Positions 25,390-37,487 of a DNA stretch of 55,777 nucleotides are shown here, in pieces. The notes beneath the pieces were generated by a model. The model was not told the DNA's origin and searched no databases. It saw nothing but the letters and a program-made list of their open reading frames with translations. Made by a program: the position numbers and the translations under genes. Every line of letters starts with the position of its first letter. Position 1 is the first letter of the stretch. Source of the stretch: Ophiocordyceps camponoti-saundersi (nom. inval.) (taxonomy: Eukaryota; Ascomycota; Sordariomycetes; Hypocreales; Ophiocordycipitaceae); NCBI GenBank assembly GCA_003339415.1, contig PDHQ01000234.1:1-55777 (forward strand), written 5' to 3'.

Positions 25390-26112
25390 CCTAGTTATTA
25401 GCAAATATAGATATATGCTAAGGCCGAGTACTTACTCTTTTATACCTAATAAAGGTCCTTAAAGCTAATAAATATACTAATATACCTTATATAAGATACC
25501 GCTTAAGGAAAGTTAAGTTTAGCGGGTATTTTACTCTAGTATAAGTTAGCTATAAACTAGTTACGCGCGCTAAGGATTACTTATATAATTAAAATTACTA
25601 AAAAAATAACGAGATAATAATAGCCTACTTATACTAGTAAAAGCGACCCCCCCCTTTTTTATATATTTTTAGGCTTTAAGTTACTAATTTATAAAAACCG
25701 ACTTCCTAATTAGGAAGGCTTCCTAATTAGGAAAGCTTAAAAAAGGGGTACGTACTTAAGTATATACTATATATAGAGGAGGTATATAGCTATATACCTA
25801 AGGGTTAAGTAATACGTACTTAGAGGCTAGGGAGGTATATACTAATATATATAGGTAGTATATACCGCCGCTACTACTATCTTTTCCTTATCTTATCTAT
25901 TTTTTCTTATCTTTCCTTACGTTATATAATATTACCGTAATTAACGGTTACTTTCTTTATACGCGCAGAGCGCCTAGCCCGGCCCCGAGCTAGACGCGGT
26001 CCTACTATATAGCGGGGGGTTTTACCTCTTTTAAGAGGGTTTTTCCTACTCGACTTACTGCCAAGGTTCTAGCAGCTACTTCTATAGCCTCTAAAGTACT
26101 ATAATAAATAAA
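25390..26112 (+). other. LINE-A 3' terminal region with palindromes and A-rich tail
   Basis: This region is shared with LINE-C (about 1240-1991), so it is a fixed part of the element. It holds two perfect 14-bp palindromes TTCCTAATTAGGAA at 25703-25716 and 25720-25733, a self-complementary TATATAC-rich zone near 25760-25800, a C/T-rich run near 25880-25920, a GC-rich stretch near 25965-26010, and the A-rich tail at 26100-26112. The 3' ends of LINE RNAs often fold for recognition by their own reverse transcriptase. That role here is inference. Confidence 0.7.
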
Positions 26113-27395
26113 TAAAGCTTTAAAGTAATTATAATAAATATTAATTATAAACTTTATAAGTAAAGCTAAGCTTTTATAATAAGGAAATTACTTAATAGTA
26201 ATATTATAATAATATTTTAAAATATTATTTATAAGCTTTAGTTTAATTTAAAGTAACTTTATATTATTTTTAAAAAAAATATACTTAACTAGCGGAGGTT
26301 ATACTCTTATTATAAAAAGAGTACTAGCGTAAGCCTTATAATAAAATAATAAGGAAGCTTTTTAGAAAAAGATTAAGTTATTAAATAAAGTTTTAGTAAT
26401 ATAATTATATATAAAAAATACTATTTTAAGATTTAGTAAAATTCCTTAATAGTTATTATTAATAATATAGTAAATATAAACTAGATTTATAATAAAAGTA
26501 TAATAATATAAGCGGAGATTTTTAATACTAAACTATATATACTAAAAGTCTAACCTTAGTAATATTTTAAATATTATTAATTTAAATATATTACTAAATA
26601 TTATATAATAAAGTTATAATATAGTAAATATTTTACCGCTTTATATATAAAAAGCGAGTCCGCTTACCTTATAACTTATAGAAAAAAATTATATTATTAC
26701 TTTTTTTATTAAAAGTTTAACTTTAAATAAAGTTAACTTTACCTTAAAGTAAGAGTAGTATAAGATTAGGCGAAGAATATATATATTACTTAATTTTAAA
26801 AGTTTATAGATTAGAACTTTATATATATTGCCCCTCCTCCTTTTTTAGCGCTAACTAAAAATTAATAATAGCTAGGGTAAAAACGCTAAAAAGCGAATAT
26901 AATAATACCCCCTTTTTTAACTCTAACTTTATACTTATTTATAGCTTCGCTATAATAATCTAGCTATTTTTTAAAATTAGCTATTATAAAGTTTATTATA
27001 AGATAGTAAAACCTTTATATATTTCTAAGCTATATTAATAAGGCCTTAATAAATTAGATTATTAAAGCCGCTTTAATTAAATATAGGGATTTAGTTTATA
27101 GCGATAATAATAGCTAAGAAGATAAGTAAGCTATATAAACTTTATATTAAACCTAGTTTACGCGTACTTTTACTATTATAAAATCCGCTTTAAGGGAAAT
27201 ATTAGCTTTTAAATTATTAGTTAATACCTAACTTATAAAATATATAAAATACTAGGTATAAGCGAGGTTTAACTTAAAGCTAAGGTAACGCTTAAAGGGA
27301 GGGTTTTACTTTAAGTTCTCTAGTTTTTCCCCTTTTTCGAATATATATAAAATAGTTTTAAGCTATATAAGGTATACTAGCGTGTAAATTATTAT
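26113..27395 (+). mobile_element. Repeat D, copy D2, right part
   Basis: D2 resumes with the duplicated TAAAGCTTTAAAGT and runs to its TTA-repeat tail at about 27388-27395. In the second half a plus-strand frame without indels relative to D5 is visible from about 27045 to 27330 (segments ALIKYRDLVYSDN and SALREILAFKLLV). Beyond it lies the GGGAGGGTTTTACT block (27299-27312), common to all D copies. Confidence 0.85.
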
Positions 27396-28055
27396 TATAA
27401 CTTTAGGGGGAGCGGAACTCTTTTAATATAAGCTATAACTATAGCTAAAGCGCTAGAGAAAATTATTAAAAAATAAATTCCTAAGTAATATAAATAATAG
27501 CTTCTAATTTATTTTAACTTTATTATTACTCTACTTTAAGTTCAAGGCCTTAAGGTAATTATAATAAATATTAACTATAAACTTTATAAGTAAAGCTAAG
27601 CTTTTATAATAAGGAAATTACTTAGCGATAATATTATAATAATATTTTAAGATATTATTTATAAGCTTTAGTTTAATTTAAAGTAATTTTATATTATTTT
27701 TAAAAAAAAAGTATATTTAATTAGCGTAAGTTATACTCTTATTATAAAAAAAGTATTAGCGTAAGCTTTATAATAAAGCGGTAAGGAAGCTTTTTAGAAG
27801 AAAATTAAGTTATAGAATAAAGTTTTAATAGTATAATTATATATAAAGAAATATTATTTAAAAACTTAGTAAAGTTTTTTAATAATTATTATTAATAGTA
27901 TAATAAATATAAACTAAATTTATAATAAAAATATAATAATATAAGTAAAAATTTTTAGTATTAAATTATATATATTAAAAATCTAACTTTAATAATATTT
28001 TAAATATTATTAACTTAAATATATTATTATATATTATATAATAAAGTTATAATAT
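27396..28055 (+). mobile_element. Repeat D, copy D1, middle part
   Basis: D1 resumes at the duplicated TATAACTTTAGGGG. It looks like a 5'-truncated D, but it joins 11857 exactly, so D1 and D2 are one nested pair and not a tandem array. It runs to the Copia insertion. The last five bases, AATAT (28051-28055), recur at 35340-35344. Confidence 0.85.
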
Positions 28056-28356
28056 TATTAAGTAATCTTTACACGTACGTATAGGTAAGAGAAAGTAAAA
28101 GTAACCTAAATTAAGTATAATTAGAGATAGATACCCTTCCTTTATCGTACGAGGAAAAGCGGCTATATAGCTAGATAATACTTTACTTCTATACCCTCCT
28201 TCTTCTTATCTAAGCTACCTCTTACCTCCTAAGTTATATAAGGTACGACTTAGGTAGTAATATATATTTCATTAGAGGCTTCCCTATATCCGTGCTATCC
28301 TCTATATATATATTATATAATAGATATAAAAGGGTATAGAGAGATAATATTTAATA
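28056..28356 (-). repeat. Copia 3' LTR
   Basis: This 301-bp repeat matches 35039-35339 closely. It includes the shared ACGTACGTATAGGTAAGAG block and a TAGATAATACTTTACTTC block. Differences between the two are mostly RIP-type transitions (for example GTTATATAAGG here against GTCGTACGAGG there). Confidence 0.94.
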
Positions 28357-28769
28357 TTTAACTTTTTTCTTTTTATAAAAAGATATACTAAATAAAAAGG
28401 TATCGTATAAAGAAAAAACTCCGTTTTCCTAAAAAGTAGATATTTCTAAAGAAAAATAGTTATACGATATTAAATAAGTATATAATCGAAAAAAATCTTT
28501 AAAGGTAAATAACGCCTATAATACCGTAGTAAAAAAAGATAAAGAAAATAAGCTACTAGCTAAAAAATAAAAATTAAGTTATTATATAATTTAACTTATA
28601 ATATATTTTTATAGAGTTTTATTATAAAGGTTTCTTATAGTTATAATATTAAGAAAAATAGGTAGAAAATTAACTTTCTATAACTTTATACTAAAAATAT
28701 TAAAAAATATTACGAAAAATAGGAATTAAAAATCAGATTCTGCCGCCTCTTACCGCCTTTAGAGAGGTA

Positions 28770-28835
28770 TAAAAACCCCTCCTCGCTCCCTCTCTCTCTC
28801 TCTCTCTTTCTTTTCCTTTTTTTTTTCTTTCTTTT
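28770..28835. repeat. (CT)n and pyrimidine tract inside the Copia element
   Basis: A CT dinucleotide run at about 28789-28808 is followed by T-rich pyrimidines. CT steps are not RIP targets, so the tract survives amid decayed sequence. It lies about 430 bp from the 3' LTR and reads (GA)n on the element's coding strand. Confidence 0.9.
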
Positions 28836-28999
28836 TTAAGCTAATTAACGAAGATAACGATAATAACTAGAAAGATTTTTAATAAAAATTAATAAGTTAT
28901 ATAATATACTTAAGTTATTTTTATTAATAGTTATTAGTTATATAATATACCTCCCTATCTTAATAATATTATAGCTTATTAACTTAAGTTTTACTAAAT

Positions 29000-31900
29000 T
29001 TATATATCTTATAATAAGGAGGATAACTAGCGCTTTATATAATAAATATCCTTAAATATAAGAAAGAAAAGTTTAGCTATTATATAATAATAATATTAAT
29101 AGGAGAGTAATAAGCGGAGATCCGATTAGTAGCTATATTATTATCTAATATCTTTATCTACCTTAATAATATTTAAGATCTTAAATATATTAAAGCTATT
29201 ATTATCTAATACCTAAGTTATTTTTTAGCGGTTTTACTTATAAGTTATAATAAGGTAATAGTAAAATTATATTATATTTACGCTAGAAATCCTTACTTAT
29301 TTAATATATATTAAATAAATAATAATAAGGCTTATATTATTTATATATAGCGGTCTTATATAATAAAATACTTTTTCGTATAATAAGGCTAAGCGTCGTA
29401 AACTCTTAGGCCGTTACCTTATATTTTAATAACTATTTCTATTAAGTTACCTAATAGCTAGTAGCGGGGATAGGTAATAGTAATATTAGGCGGAGCGCCT
29501 CCTAACGCGGAGGAGTATATTATTATCTTAGATAATAAGTAATAGGGGGCGGGGGTAGAAAAGAAATAGTAATAAGGTTAGATAATAAGGAAAAAGGAAA
29601 AGAAAAAAAATTAAACGTTTAGGACTTATAGCTTTACTTTTTTTTTTTTAAAATTAAGTATAGGGGTTAGATAATACTTAGAAAAAATTAATAGTAATTT
29701 TCGTATAAAAATAATAAAAAAAAACGTAAAAATATAAAAAAAATAAAAAGGTAAGGATAGAAAGTTAGATAAAGTAAAGATATAAGAAAGAAAAGAGTAT
29801 AAGTTTTATATAACTTAGGTAAGTTATTAGATAATAGCTTTAATTTATAATTTATAAGAATTTATAGAAATAAGGGTTAATAAGGCTAAGTTAAAGCTAT
29901 CCTTAATATAAGTATTAGCTAAGTTATTCTTATTATTAATCTATTATATTTCTAAAATTTCCTTACGCTTATATAATTTATAAATAGCTATAATATTAAT
30001 TATTAACTATTTTTTTATTATTAAGCTAAGCCTTACTAAGTAGTTATATAATAAATATAAGTTTATATAAAGAATAAAGGGGATTAAAAGCGTGCTTAGA
30101 GATTATACGATAGCTTAAATAGTTAAGTAAAAAGCTAGGCTAATATTAACGCTATTTACTATACTATAAAGTTCGCTTACTAAGATATTTTAAGTAACCT
30201 TTTTATATTTTATAAAAGTTTAATAAAAAATATTACCTTATATAATAAATAAGTTAAAAGACTAGTTTTCCTTACTAAGGATAATTAAAGTGCTAAGCTA
30301 TAAGGTAAGGTCTTTATTATTCGTAAATAACTTATTTATAAAAATAAATAGTTTTATATAAAATAAGTTAAGTAGAATAAACCGTAGACCGCGGATAATA
30401 TTATTAATCTATTACTAGATATATTTATTAAAAGCTAAAATATCTTATAAGGAAGGATTAGTTACTTAAGCGGCTACCGTAAGGTTATATAACGCCTCCG
30501 GTTAATAGGTAAAAGTAATATATACTCCTTAAGCTTACTAGCTAATAAAGTCTTATAAAATAATATCGGCAGTTAAGTTAATAACGTAAAGGCCCTTTAC
30601 TTATCTTTTCTATATAAGGATAATATTATATAATTTACGCGTAATATAATTACCGTTAAAGTTAATAGATAAGCTATTAGTAAGGAATATTTTAAGCTTT
30701 ATATAAAGCTTTGCCTATTTTAACTTATTTTCCTTAAGTTTAGAGAATATATCGAATATAAAAAAGAATATATTATTTATTTATAAGCCCGTTATTCTAA
30801 ATAAGTCGGGGCTAGCTATTATAAATAAAAGATATAAATCGTATAATAAGGGCGTTATATAAAAGTTTATATAATAATAATTATAATATATCTTAAACTA
30901 ATATAATCTTAATTTTACTAGCTTTTATAGCGGCTTCTTAATATATAAAAAAGTATAGGGTAAATATTAATCTTATAGTTTTTTAGAAAAGTACGCGTAT
31001 ATCGTATAACTTAAAGGATTAGTAAACTATATATACGCTTATATAATATCTTATAATTCGCTTTAGTAGTTATATAACTTTATAAGGGTAAGTTCGAGGG
31101 TAAAAAGGAGGCGCTATAATATATATAGAATTATAGGTAATTATATAAGGATTTCCTTTTTACCGTTATCTTTATAGCCTTAAACGATTAGGCGGGACTT
31201 TTTATAAAGCCTATTATTTAAGTTTTTTATTTCTTATACAAGACGCGTCTTAAAAATATATTTTATAAGGTTTAAAAAAAGATTATATTAGATAAAAGTA
31301 AAAACTTCCTATATAAAAAGAGTATTAATTTCCTTATAGTTAGAGGCTTCGAATAGTTATCCTAAGATAGTAATAATACCTTATTATAATAGTTATATAA
31401 TAAGTATATAGTTATCTTTTTCCTTCGTAATAACGAATATAAAGGGAAAAGCTTTATATAAATCTTTATTATATAAAAGTATAATTAGGATTTTAAACCG
31501 TACCTTTTTTTTATAAGTATAATAAGGAGGGAGCGGAGATAAAGTTTAACTTATATTATATAAAATTTAGTTAATCTTATAGGAAGTTTAAGGATAATAT
31601 CTTAGCCGTCGAAACTAAAAATATAAAAAGGATTTTACTATTTATCCTTTTTACGCTAAATAAAAACTTCGCTTTAAAAAGAAAGCGATAAGATATCGTA
31701 TAAGTTAGGTTTATTTTAGGTATAAAGAGCGCGTAAAATATCCGCTTAAGCTTTAATTTATTATATTTATTTTATAGCGCGCTAAATTACTTAAGCTTTT
31801 ATAATAATATTAGGGGCTAAGGGTAAGTTATATAAAATATAAAAGTAAGCGCTAAAAATAAGAAATATTAAGATAAGGCTATTTAGTCTAGCTATATCGT

Positions 31901-32900
31901 TAATAGCCTTAATAGCTATCTAAAAAATAGTTATATTATTAGTTTTAATATTAATTTCTTATTATAGAATATTATACGCCCGCCTAAGAGGGGCGTATAT
32001 ACGTTTAACTTTACTAATCGCTTAATATACTTTAATAAGTATTTCTTTATATATAGTGCTAAGTAGTTTCGCGTTCGTATAAAACTTTAGAGAGGAAAAG
32101 TTAGTCCTAGCGTTATAAGAGATAATATCTAGTAAGCTTTAATATATATAAATCTAGCACTTATATAAAATATTCTAAGCGTTTATTACCGATATATTTT
32201 ATATAAAGGCGGCGGCTTAGAAAAATATAGCTTCGTTAATAGCGTATAGGATTAGCTTACTATTAAGGTAAAAAATATCGATAACTAGTAAGTAATTAAA
32301 ATTATAGTTATCTTTAAAAGAGAATTTAAATCGCTAAGGTTTTAAATTATATAATTAATATTAATAATATAAATATCGGATTAACTTAAAAGCTATAAGG
32401 GTTATATCCGAAAAACTAGTCTTTTTTTAGTAAATTATAAAGCTATTATATATAAGGGTAGCTAAAATATTAGTAAAGCTATTATAACTTTTATTCTATA
32501 TAATATAATATAAATTCTTATTTTAAGATATTAAAAAATAAATATCCTTATTTCCTAATAATAGGAACTATTATATTATTATATCGTATAATAATATCCC
32601 TTATATTATCGTAAAAGGTATAAAGGCGGTCGGTATCTTTAAAATAGAAAAGGAACGGGGTAGAAATATTAAGAATATAGTAAAAAACTTTACTAAGGGG
32701 GTTTTATATAATAATAATTCCGATTAGCTTAGTAAGTTCTAAGGAGCTAAAACGAATCGTATTCTTAGTTAAGGTCTAGTTAATAATTATATAAGGGTAT
32801 TCCTAAATATAAGCTTTTACTTATAGTTTACTTATAGTTAAGATTTACGTAGCTCTTATATCTTAAAGCTTACCTTAGTATATTATATAATATATATCGG
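29000..32900 (-). pseudogene. Copia pol, RIP-destroyed
   Basis: In Copia elements Pol is ordered protease, integrase, reverse transcriptase, RNase H. On the minus strand around 30650-30800 the reading shows TGLQINNILF. Here QINN (30772-30783) is the RIP form of QTDD (CAA ACA GAT GAC), the reverse transcriptase active-site block commonly seen in ascomycete Copia proteins. Downstream residues keep the expected K-x-L-x-FNG-like pattern only weakly. I could not place the integrase motifs with confidence. Limits are approximate. Confidence 0.72.
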
Positions 32901-33299
32901 AAAAGAGGAATTATTCCGCGGGAACTGCTAAGGCTTTTAGTTAATAAATATTATCGCCGGTAAGGTAGTATATATAGGCCGCTATAGTAAAAAATAAAAC
33001 CGCGTTTTCGCTACTAATAATTTTTTTTTAATATCGGAGTTTTCGTTATATAATTATAAAAACTAGGAATTTTATTTATTAGAACCTTTATATAATAAGA
33101 GGAATATACTAAATTCTTCCTCCGTAAAGGGGTCCTAGCTAGTTTTTTTATAACTAGTAAGGTATTACTTATATATATATTAGATATCGTCTAACTTATA
33201 GTTTATAAACTAATATCTTTCCTTTTTATATATAAAATACCTTTATATTATATAAGGTTAGAACTAATATCGCTATAAGGAAAAATATTAAATAAAGGG

Positions 33300-34100
33300 C
33301 GATTATTATTAGCGGGGAGTAAAAAAAGATTATCTAAAGTTCGTATAATACTTATTATAATTAAGGTAGCGTTATTCGATAAAGAATTAGTTAGTAGTTT
33401 TATCTATAGCGATAGTAAGGGAGGAATAAAGGCGATTAATAAATATTTCGTACGATATATCTTAGAATATTATAGCTAATTTAAGTTCTAAAACGCCGCG
33501 ATAGGCTCGTATAATAATAGTAAGAAGTTACTTTTCTCCTTAATAGTTAGGTTTAAAAGCTTATTAAATAAGTCGAAGTTTATTAAGGAGGGTATTAAGT
33601 AAATTTATTATAGTTTTATTAGGGTTTTCTTATTATACGATATTAAAAGAAAGAGTAATCTAATCTATCTAATATAATAAATAGTTTATATAAGTATTAA
33701 AATATATATTTAAAAAAGTATAAATTTTATCTTATTATTTATCTAATTTAATAAAGTATAAATAATAATCCTAAGCTTTATCTAAAAGGATATTTAGAAA
33801 AATAGCGTAAAATTAATCTTCCGTTATATTAATATAAAAGTAATAGCTAATAAAAATCTTAGCCTTATCGATTAGTATATTATATAGCCGCCTTATATAG
33901 TTTTAATCTTTTCGCTAACTTTTAAGGAAAGCGGTAACCTTATCTAAGGAGATTAGTTTATTTACTACTTTTTATATTAGTAATAATATATAAACTTATA
34001 CGATACTTATTAAGGCTTAATTTATCGGTTCTAGGAGGGTTTAAGTTAAGGTTACCGAGGGTAGCTATATATTTAAGTTATATAAAGTAGTTAACTCCTA
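33300..34100 (-). pseudogene. Copia gag, RIP-destroyed
   Basis: The complement of 33747-33774 reads QDYYLYFIK, and the complement of 33597-33630 reads ENPNKTIINLL followed by a KLRLIQ-like segment. Together these resemble the core of ascomycete Copia Gag (a QxYY block, then an ENPxKS block and KLxxLQ). It lies on the promoter-proximal side of Pol for a minus-strand element. Start and end cannot be set. Confidence 0.75.
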
Positions 34101-35038
34101 CGTATAAGTTATATAAAATAAAGGTTTAGCTAAGATACTTTATAGTAGCTATATTAAGATATATCTTAACTCGGGGGGCTATACTAAGTATATAGCTTAT
34201 ATTATACGATTTAGAAAAGTTAGTTTAGAAAAGGGGGGGTAGTTTAACTATATAGAAGGGGCCTTTTATAGGTTAGGGGGTAAAATATCTTCTAGTTTAG
34301 TTTTAAGAAGTCGTATAAAGCGTTTAATTAATATACTATTTCTAATAAGTAAGATATATTATATAATTATAATTTAAGTTAGTTCTTTTAAGAATATATA
34401 GTAGATATATTTTAGCTAGTAATAGGTTTATTCTTAAAGTTTTAATTAGATTATATAAAGAAGGTTATCCTTATAAAGGTTAAAGTAAATAATATCGTAT
34501 ATTTACTAAGTAATAAACGTTATTAATTTAACCTTATCGGGAGGTTATATAAGGTTAAGTTATATATCCTAATAGACCGGGTTCGTATTTTAAGTCTAAA
34601 TATAGAGGTTAACTTCGCTTCTTTTTATTATTTCGTTATATAAAGCTAAAGTCTCGTTTATTACTATTATTATAGTTAACGTATTTATTATTTCTTATTT
34701 AACTTCTAAGGTTATAGAAGCTATATTATCGTTATTATATTTCTAAAACGCTATTAAAAGTAATATCGTATAATTAGTAAAAAATATTAGGCTAAATATA
34801 GCTTTTTAGTAAGGACTTTATTATTATTAAGTATTATACGTTACCTTAATCTTTTAGTCTTAATAATAGTATTAGGTAAAAATAGCTCTTTAGTAAGAAC
34901 TAATATTAAGAAGTAAGGTAAAAATATAGGTATTAGTTAATAGTAAGTATAGGGGCTTTTCGGTATTATATAATACCTATCTTATTACTCTAGCTAATCT
35001 ATAATTAACTAATAATAATTAGTATAACTATTAATTAA

Positions 35039-35339
35039 TATTAAGTAGTTTTTATACGTACGTATAGGTAAGAGAAAGTAAAGGTAACCTAAATTAAGTA
35101 TAATTAGAAATAGATACCTTTCCTTTATCGTACGAGGAAGAGCGGCTATATAGCTAGATAATACTTTACTTCTATACCCTCCTTCTTCTTATCTAAGCTA
35201 CCTCCTACCTCCTAAGTCGTACGAGGCATAACTTAGGTAATAATATATATTTCGTTAGAGGCTTCCCTATATCCGTGCTATCCTCTATATATATATCGTA
35301 TAGTAGATATAAAGGGGTATAGAGAGATAATATCTAATA
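35039..35339 (-). repeat. Copia 5' LTR
   Basis: The 301-bp partner of 28056-28356 is followed by the duplicated AATAT (35340-35344). On the minus strand the sequence just inside (complement of about 35015-35038) contains AATAGTTATAC, which may be the altered primer-binding site. Confidence 0.94.
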
Positions 35340-36125
35340 AATATAATAAATACTTTATTATTTTATATATAAAGAGCGAGTTTATTTACTTTATAGCTTA
35401 TAGGAAAAGATTATATTATTACTTTTTTTATTAGAAATTTTACTTTAAGTAAAGTTAACTTTACTTTAAGATAAGAGCAGTATAGGATTAGGCAAAAAAA
35501 TTTATATATTACTTAATTTTAAAAGTTTATAAATTAAAACTTTATATATACTGCCTTTTCTCCCCTTTTAGCGCTAACTAGAAATTAGTAATAGCTAGGG
35601 CGGAAATACTAAAAAGTAAATATAATAATATTTTCTCCTTTAACTTTAATTTTATACTTATTTATAGCTTTATTATAATAATTTAGCTATCTTTTAAAAT
35701 TAGCTATTATAAAGTTTATTATAAGATAATAAAACTTCTATATATTCCTAAGCTATATTAATAAGGCTTTAATTAATTAAATTATTAAGGCCGCTTTAAT
35801 TAAATATAAGAATTTAGTTTATAGCGATAATAATAGCTAGGAGGATAAGTAAGCTATATAAACTTTATACTAAACTTAATTTATATATACTCTTATTACT
35901 ATTAAGTTCGCTTTAAAGGAAATATTAGCTTTTAAATTATTAATTAATACCTAACTTATTAAATATATAAAGTATTAAGTGCGGGCAGGGACTAACTTAA
36001 AGCTAAGGTAATACTTAAAGGGAGGGTTTTACTTTAAGCTTTTTAGTTTTTCCCCCTTTTAGAATATATATAAAATAGTACTAAGCTATATAAAGTATAT
36101 TAGTATATAAATATTATTATTATTA
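35340..36125 (+). mobile_element. Repeat D, copy D1, right part
   Basis: D1 resumes after the Copia element at the duplicated AATAT and runs through the CGCTTTAAAGGAAATATTAG and GGGAGGGTTTTACT landmarks to its TTA-repeat tail near 36108-36125. The D1 target duplication (36126-36140) follows. Confidence 0.86.
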
Positions 36126-37487
36126 TAATTTAAATATAAAGCTAACCTTAGCTTAGTTCTTACTAGTAGTAAGAGACTAATTTAAAATATTATAACGCTT
36201 ATAGATATATATAGCTACTAATCCGCTATAAAAAATAAATTAATAAAGTAAGGTTTTAAAAAAAAGTAAACGAGCTTCTAAGTAATATATAGTTTCTTAT
36301 AAAATAATAATATTATAATTATATTTATTATTAAAAGCTAATTATATTAGCTAAAGTTACTTATTAATATTTTAAAAAGAACTTTTAGATATATAAGGAA
36401 GAGTTAGAGGTAGTAATAGTTATATTTTTACTATTTTTATATAAAGCTTTAATAGCGGCCTTAAATTATATCTTAATAAGGGCTAATATAATTAAGGGCT
36501 TAATATTAATTCTAATAAGTTTATTTATTTTATATAAGGAAAAAGTAAGCTTATTAATATTTATTATAATTTTTAGCTATTTAGAAAGTAATTAGCTTAA
36601 ATTTAGTAAAGATATACTCTTTATATTTAATTTAACGCCTTATAGCTTTTAGTATATCTCCGCTAGCTAACGTTTTAGAAAATAGCTTTTATTAAAAGCT
36701 ACTTATAAATTAGTAATATTTCCTACTTATAGTAAATTAGTATAAAAACTTTAAAGCTAGCTTTTATATAAATTATATATTAAATAGTATTATAAACTAT
36801 ATACTAAGTTTAACGAATTATATAAGTTATTATTTATAATAAGCGCGGGCCTTACTTTATTTTTAGATAGCTATAAGGTATAGCTAAAACTAAGCTAAGT
36901 AATTACTTTTATAAGATATATATATATAAGAGTATTTATCTTATCCCGCTTTATATTTAGTTTTAATCTTATATATAATAGTATTATATTAACTATAAAG
37001 CTTAGTATACTTATAAGACTTAGTAATATAACTAAAGTAATAGTAATTATAATATTAGTATAAGCAGATAGAGTTTAAGAAAAGCTTAGTTTAAAAAATT
37101 TATATTTTTACTATTAATTTATAATTATAGAGTTTATTTATATAAATAAGTAAAGTTAATTTAATTATAATTATTATTTATATAGCTTTAAGTATTACTT
37201 TTAAGCCTTATATTTTAATAATAGTAACTTTATTAACTTAAGTAATTTGAATAATAAAACTATCTTAGTCCCTTATAGCTAGTAAAGGGGGGAGCCCCTT
37301 AGTAATAATATTATATAGCTAGTTAATAATAGCAGTATCTAGCTTAAAAATAGCCTTAACTTAGGAAAAGTTTTATATAAATCTTATAATATTAAAATAA
37401 GATATAATAGCCGCGTCTCTATTATTAAGTTAGTAAATTACTAAATAAAATATTAACTTTAAAATATAATTAATAGCTAATATTTAA
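36126..37487. other. Host sequence H, right part: unassigned RIP-decayed DNA
   Basis: This continues the sequence left of D1 after the 15-bp duplication. On the plus strand about 36367-37065 can be read as a long frame with scattered TAA/TAG (segments YKEELEVV and ISAGLTLFLDSYKV). In RIP DNA every stop is TAA or TAG, and long AT-rich readings are easy to find, so I do not call a protein. No LTR, LINE or D similarity is seen. It ends where LINE-B begins. Confidence 0.45.

Larger units (their letters stand above)
19372..26112 (+). mobile_element. LINE-A: near full-length Tad-like non-LTR retrotransposon, RIP-dead
   Basis: The 6741-bp element has an exact 14-bp target duplication (TAAAGCTTTAAAGT), no LTRs, and an A-rich tail of ATAATAAATAAA type at its 3' end. 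It carries two decayed frames on the plus strand. ORF1 ends in a CxxC...H...C zinc knuckle. ORF2 has an apurinic-type endonuclease motif, a reverse transcriptase and a C-terminal zinc region. This layout and these motifs match the Tad1 group of fungal LINEs. It is the best preserved LINE here and keeps far more C and G than LINE-B, which suggests a later insertion or fewer rounds of RIP. It interrupts D2. Confidence 0.93.
28056..35339 (-). mobile_element. Complete but RIP-dead Copia-type LTR retrotransposon
   Basis: The 7284-bp element has two 301-bp LTRs (28056-28356 and 35039-35339) and an AATAT target duplication. It reads on the minus strand: Gag at high coordinates, reverse transcriptase lower, and a purine tract (complement of 28357-28377, AAAAAGAAAAAAGTTAAA) beside the left LTR. 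Its LTR on that strand starts TATTAGATA and ends TACTTAATA, RIP forms of TG...CA. Only one copy is in the window, but RIP needs a duplicate, so other copies should exist in the genome. Confidence 0.92.

Noticed and set aside
27396..28055. A 5'-truncated independent D copy
   Set aside because: It starts exactly at the base where D1 was broken at 11857 and carries the duplicated target, so it is the continuation of D1.
32550..32760. A plus-strand reading in the Copia element that resembles a protease segment
   Set aside because: Gag, reverse transcriptase and the purine tract all place the element on the minus strand. The plus reading is most likely coincidence.
33400..33470. A plus-strand reading with an SDxxGGI block like an integrase or RNase H motif
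   Set aside because: It overlaps the minus-strand Gag core and is in the wrong position for a plus-strand element.
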